A DNA stretch of 25,965 nt from positions 1 through 25,965 of the forward strand of contig CAKVKI010000008.1 in the NCBI GenBank assembly GCA_934754975.1, written 5' to 3'. The notes beneath the pieces are model-generated. The model saw only the letters and a list, made by a program, of their open reading frames with translations, searched no databases and was not told where the DNA came from. This stretch comes from an uncultured Alistipes sp. (lineage in GTDB: Bacteria; Bacteroidota; Bacteroidia; Bacteroidales; Rikenellaceae). Shown piece by piece: positions 24,096-25,965 of the stretch. Every line of letters begins with the position of its first letter. The stretch's first letter is position 1. The position numbers were made by a program, and so were the translations under genes.

Positions 24096-24407
24096 TTAGT
24101 TATGGTCGTACCGCTGCGCCCGGATCATCATCCAAACGATGTAAACAGGAACGTAAATCACATAAATGACCGGCAGGGCCTCCTGCCGGCCCGTCAGGTT
24201 CAGGACTACTGCAAGTAAAGCCCATAACGCCCCGATAATCACCAGATGCCGCCGCATGAACGACGACAGTCCTTCGATATCGACGTTTTTCTTCTTCTCC
24301 GCAGGCATGGTGTTGTAGCCCGCAATCAGTATCGGAAACCGCTTTACCAGCAGTCCGACGACGATCAGGAATGCGCCGGTGAGGGTGTAGATGATGGTTT
24401 CGTCCAT
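24096..24407 (-). CDS. DUF3784 small membrane protein
   Basis: This 103-aa inner-membrane protein of the DUF3784 type has three predicted transmembrane segments: IIYTLTGAFLIVVGLLV, then LVIIGALWALLAVVLNL, then VIYVIYVPVYIVWMMI. The conserved loop FPILIAGYNTMPAEKKKNVD followed by IEGLSSFMRRHL is characteristic of the family. Function is unknown. Its start is only 9 bp after the lpxB stop, so it is very likely co-transcribed with trmD and lpxB. Length is normal for the family. Confidence 0.9.
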   Translation of the reverse strand: MDETIIYTLTGAFLIVVGLLVKRFPILIAGYNTMPAEKKKNVDIEGLSSFMRRHLVIIGALWALLAVVLNLTGRQEALPVIYVIYVPVYIVWMMIRAQRYDHN

Positions 24408-24416
24408 AATTTTCGG

Positions 24417-25556
24417 TTATTGCGCGTCCGGCGCATGCAGCTCTGCGACCATCCGGGCCGCGAACCGGTCGCTGGCGCCGGGACCTCCGATAACCGCACG
24501 TAATTCGTCGAAGTCGGAGAGCATCTTTTCGCGCTTCGCGCCGCCTGCGACGATGGCCCGCAGTTCGCGTTCGGCGCGCGTGATGTCGAGGTCCGACTGG
24601 ATGATCTCCGGGACCGCCTCGCGGCCGAGGTTGAGGTTTACGAGCGACACCCAGGGGACGTTCAGTACGTAAGGCTGTAGTTTAACCTGAAACCATAATG
24701 TCCTGTAAACCACCACTTCGGGGATGCCGAGCAGCGCCGTTTCGAGCGTCGCCGTGCCGGAGGTCACCACGGCGGCTTCGGCCGCGGCGAGCGTTTCGTA
24801 GGTCTGGTCGCAGACGTAGCGGATGTCGCTGCCGGCCATGTACTGTTCGTAAAGCGCTTTGTCCAGCCACGATACGCCCGCGACGACGAACTGGTGGCCG
24901 GGGAACTTCTTCGACAGGCCGGCCATCAGCGGCAGGTTGTCGCGGATTTCGCCCCGGCGGCTGCCGGCCAAGAGGGCGATGATCGGCCGCCCGTCCAATC
25001 CGTTGCGGCGGCGGAATTCGTCGGGCGAGGGGAGCGCGGCGCGTTTCGCCTCGATGGCGTCCACGAGCGGGTTGCCCTCGAAAACAGGTTCGATGCCGTG
25101 CCGGGGAAAGTAGGTGCGTTCGAAGGGGAAGATGATGAACAGCTTGTCCACCCAGCGGCGGATCGACTTGACGCGGTATTCGCGCCACGCCCAGACTTTG
25201 GGGGCGATGTAGTAGAAGGTGCGGATGCCGTGTTCCTTCGCCCAGCGGGCCATCTTCATGTTGAAGCCGGGGTAGTCCACCAGAATCAGCACGTCGGGGG
25301 CGAACGCCGCCACGTCGGCCTGACATTCGAGCATCTGCCGTTTGATCGTCCGCAGGTTTTTGAGTACCTGCACGATGCCGAAAAACGAGGTTTCGCGGTA
25401 GTGCTTCGCCAGGTTCGCCGCGCCGCCCGCGGCGGCCATGCGGTCGCCGCCCCAGAAGCGGAACTGCGCCCCGGGATCGGCTTTGCGAAGCCCTTCGATC
25501 AGGTTTGCGCCGTGCAGGTCGCCCGAAGGCTCGCCGGCGATGAGGTAGTATTTCAT
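24417..25556 (-). CDS. lpxB: Lipid-A-disaccharide synthase
   Basis: LpxB condenses UDP-2,3-diacylglucosamine with lipid X to give the tetra-acyl disaccharide of lipid A, on the cytoplasmic face of the inner membrane. The 379-aa length matches the family. Diagnostic motifs are YYLIAGEPSGDLHGANLIEG at the N-terminus, FRFWGGDRMAAAGG, VLILVDYPGFNMKMA, TFYYIAPKVWAWREYRVKSI, FPFERTYFPRHG, EGNPLVDAI, IALLAGSRRGEI and VTSGTATLETALLG. It starts 19 bp after the trmD stop and is followed 9 bp later by the DUF3784 gene. The presence of lpxB confirms a Gram-negative host. Confidence 0.97.
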   Translation of the reverse strand: MKYYLIAGEPSGDLHGANLIEGLRKADPGAQFRFWGGDRMAAAGGAANLAKHYRETSFFGIVQVLKNLRTIKRQMLECQADVAAFAPDVLILVDYPGFNMKMARWAKEHGIRTFYYIAPKVWAWREYRVKSIRRWVDKLFIIFPFERTYFPRHGIEPVFEGNPLVDAIEAKRAALPSPDEFRRRNGLDGRPIIALLAGSRRGEIRDNLPLMAGLSKKFPGHQFVVAGVSWLDKALYEQYMAGSDIRYVCDQTYETLAAAEAAVVTSGTATLETALLGIPEVVVYRTLWFQVKLQPYVLNVPWVSLVNLNLGREAVPEIIQSDLDITRAERELRAIVAGGAKREKMLSDFDELRAVIGGPGASDRFAARMVAELHAPDAQ

Positions 25557-25575
25557 GCCTTTGCGGTTTGTTGCG

Positions 25576-25965
25576 TTACTCTTCGTTCAGCAGGTCGGGG
25601 CGGAGCTGCCGGGTGCGCTGGCAGGACTGTTCCTCCTGCCAGCGGGCGATTTGGGCGAAGTTGCCCGAAAGCAGGACGTCGGGGACCCTCCAGCCGCGGA
25701 ATTCGGCGGGGCGGGTGTAGACCGGGGGCGCCAGCAGGTTGTCCTGAAAACTGTCCGTGAGGGCCGAGGCTTCGTCGCCAATGGCGCCCGGAATGATGCG
25801 CACGACCGAGTCGGCGATGATGCAGGCCGCCAGCTCGCCGCCCGTCAGCACGTAGTCGCCGATCGAAATTTCGCGCGTGACGAGGTGTTCGCGGATGCGG
25901 TGGTCGATGCCTTTGTAGTGGCCGCAGAGGATGATGATGTTTTCGAGCGTTGACAGCCGGTTGGC
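25576..25965 (-). CDS. trmD: tRNA (guanine37-N1)-methyltransferase, C-terminal part
   Basis: This is the last 129 residues of TrmD; the 5' end lies beyond the window and the frame is open from 25965. TrmD methylates G37 next to the anticodon using S-adenosylmethionine through a trefoil-knot fold. Visible family motifs are [32 protein letters not shown] (knot region), [49 protein letters not shown] and the ending [10 protein letters not shown]. The ATG at 25851 is internal. The stop lies 19 bp before lpxB. The C-terminus is complete. Confidence 0.95.
   Translation of the reverse strand, partial: ANRLSTLENIIILCGHYKGIDHRIREHLVTREISIGDYVLTGGELAACIIADSVVRIIPGAIGDEASALTDSFQDNLLAPPVYTRPAEFRGWRVPDVLLSGNFAQIARWQEEQSCQRTRQLRPDLLNEE

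Overview
The window looks like chromosomal DNA from a gut Bacteroidota, most likely Alistipes or a close relative (inference). The support is GC-rich housekeeping genes, Ser-type sulfatases that need anaerobic maturation, an S46 dipeptidyl peptidase of the DPP11 type, lipoprotein-rich secreted enzymes, genes with little Shine-Dalgarno signal, and two promoters matching the Bacteroidota form TTTG/TTG - N20 - TAnnTTTG.

Region 1 (1-4790, + strand, GC-rich): the end of a sulfated-glycan gene cluster. Two Ser-type sulfatases (the first cut by the window edge) are followed closely by a DUF4091 glycoside-hydrolase-like lipoprotein, and a very strong intrinsic terminator closes the operon.

Region 2 (about 4800-16205, visibly more AT-rich): an accessory island. 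It holds two small + strand genes of unknown function and, convergent to them, a minus-strand operon. The operon encodes a 1012-aa secreted SpvB/TcB-like Rhs protein, then a 1606-aa secreted Rhs protein with an Rhs core and a C-terminal variable domain, then a small lipoprotein placed where an immunity gene would sit. The right end carries the decayed C-terminus of a tyrosine recombinase next to the 3' end of tRNA-Leu(GAG), the usual scar of an element integrated at a tRNA gene.

Region 3 (16206-16883): tRNA-Leu(GAG) with its promoter, then a pyrimidine-rich repetitive non-coding stretch.

Region 4 (16884-25965, minus strand, GC-rich): a long co-directional run of trmD (partial), lpxB, a DUF3784 membrane protein, a GNAT acetyltransferase, an FAH-family hydrolase with an unusual in-frame repeat insertion, a small hypothetical, maf, a secreted unknown protein, a DPP11-like S46 peptidase and an S41 lipoprotein peptidase. 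The last four are tightly spaced (ATGA overlap, 19 bp, 38 bp) and may be one transcription unit.

The most interesting part is the two-protein Rhs operon. It has Sec signals on both cage proteins, a triple-repeat insertion in the second, and a lipoprotein partner.
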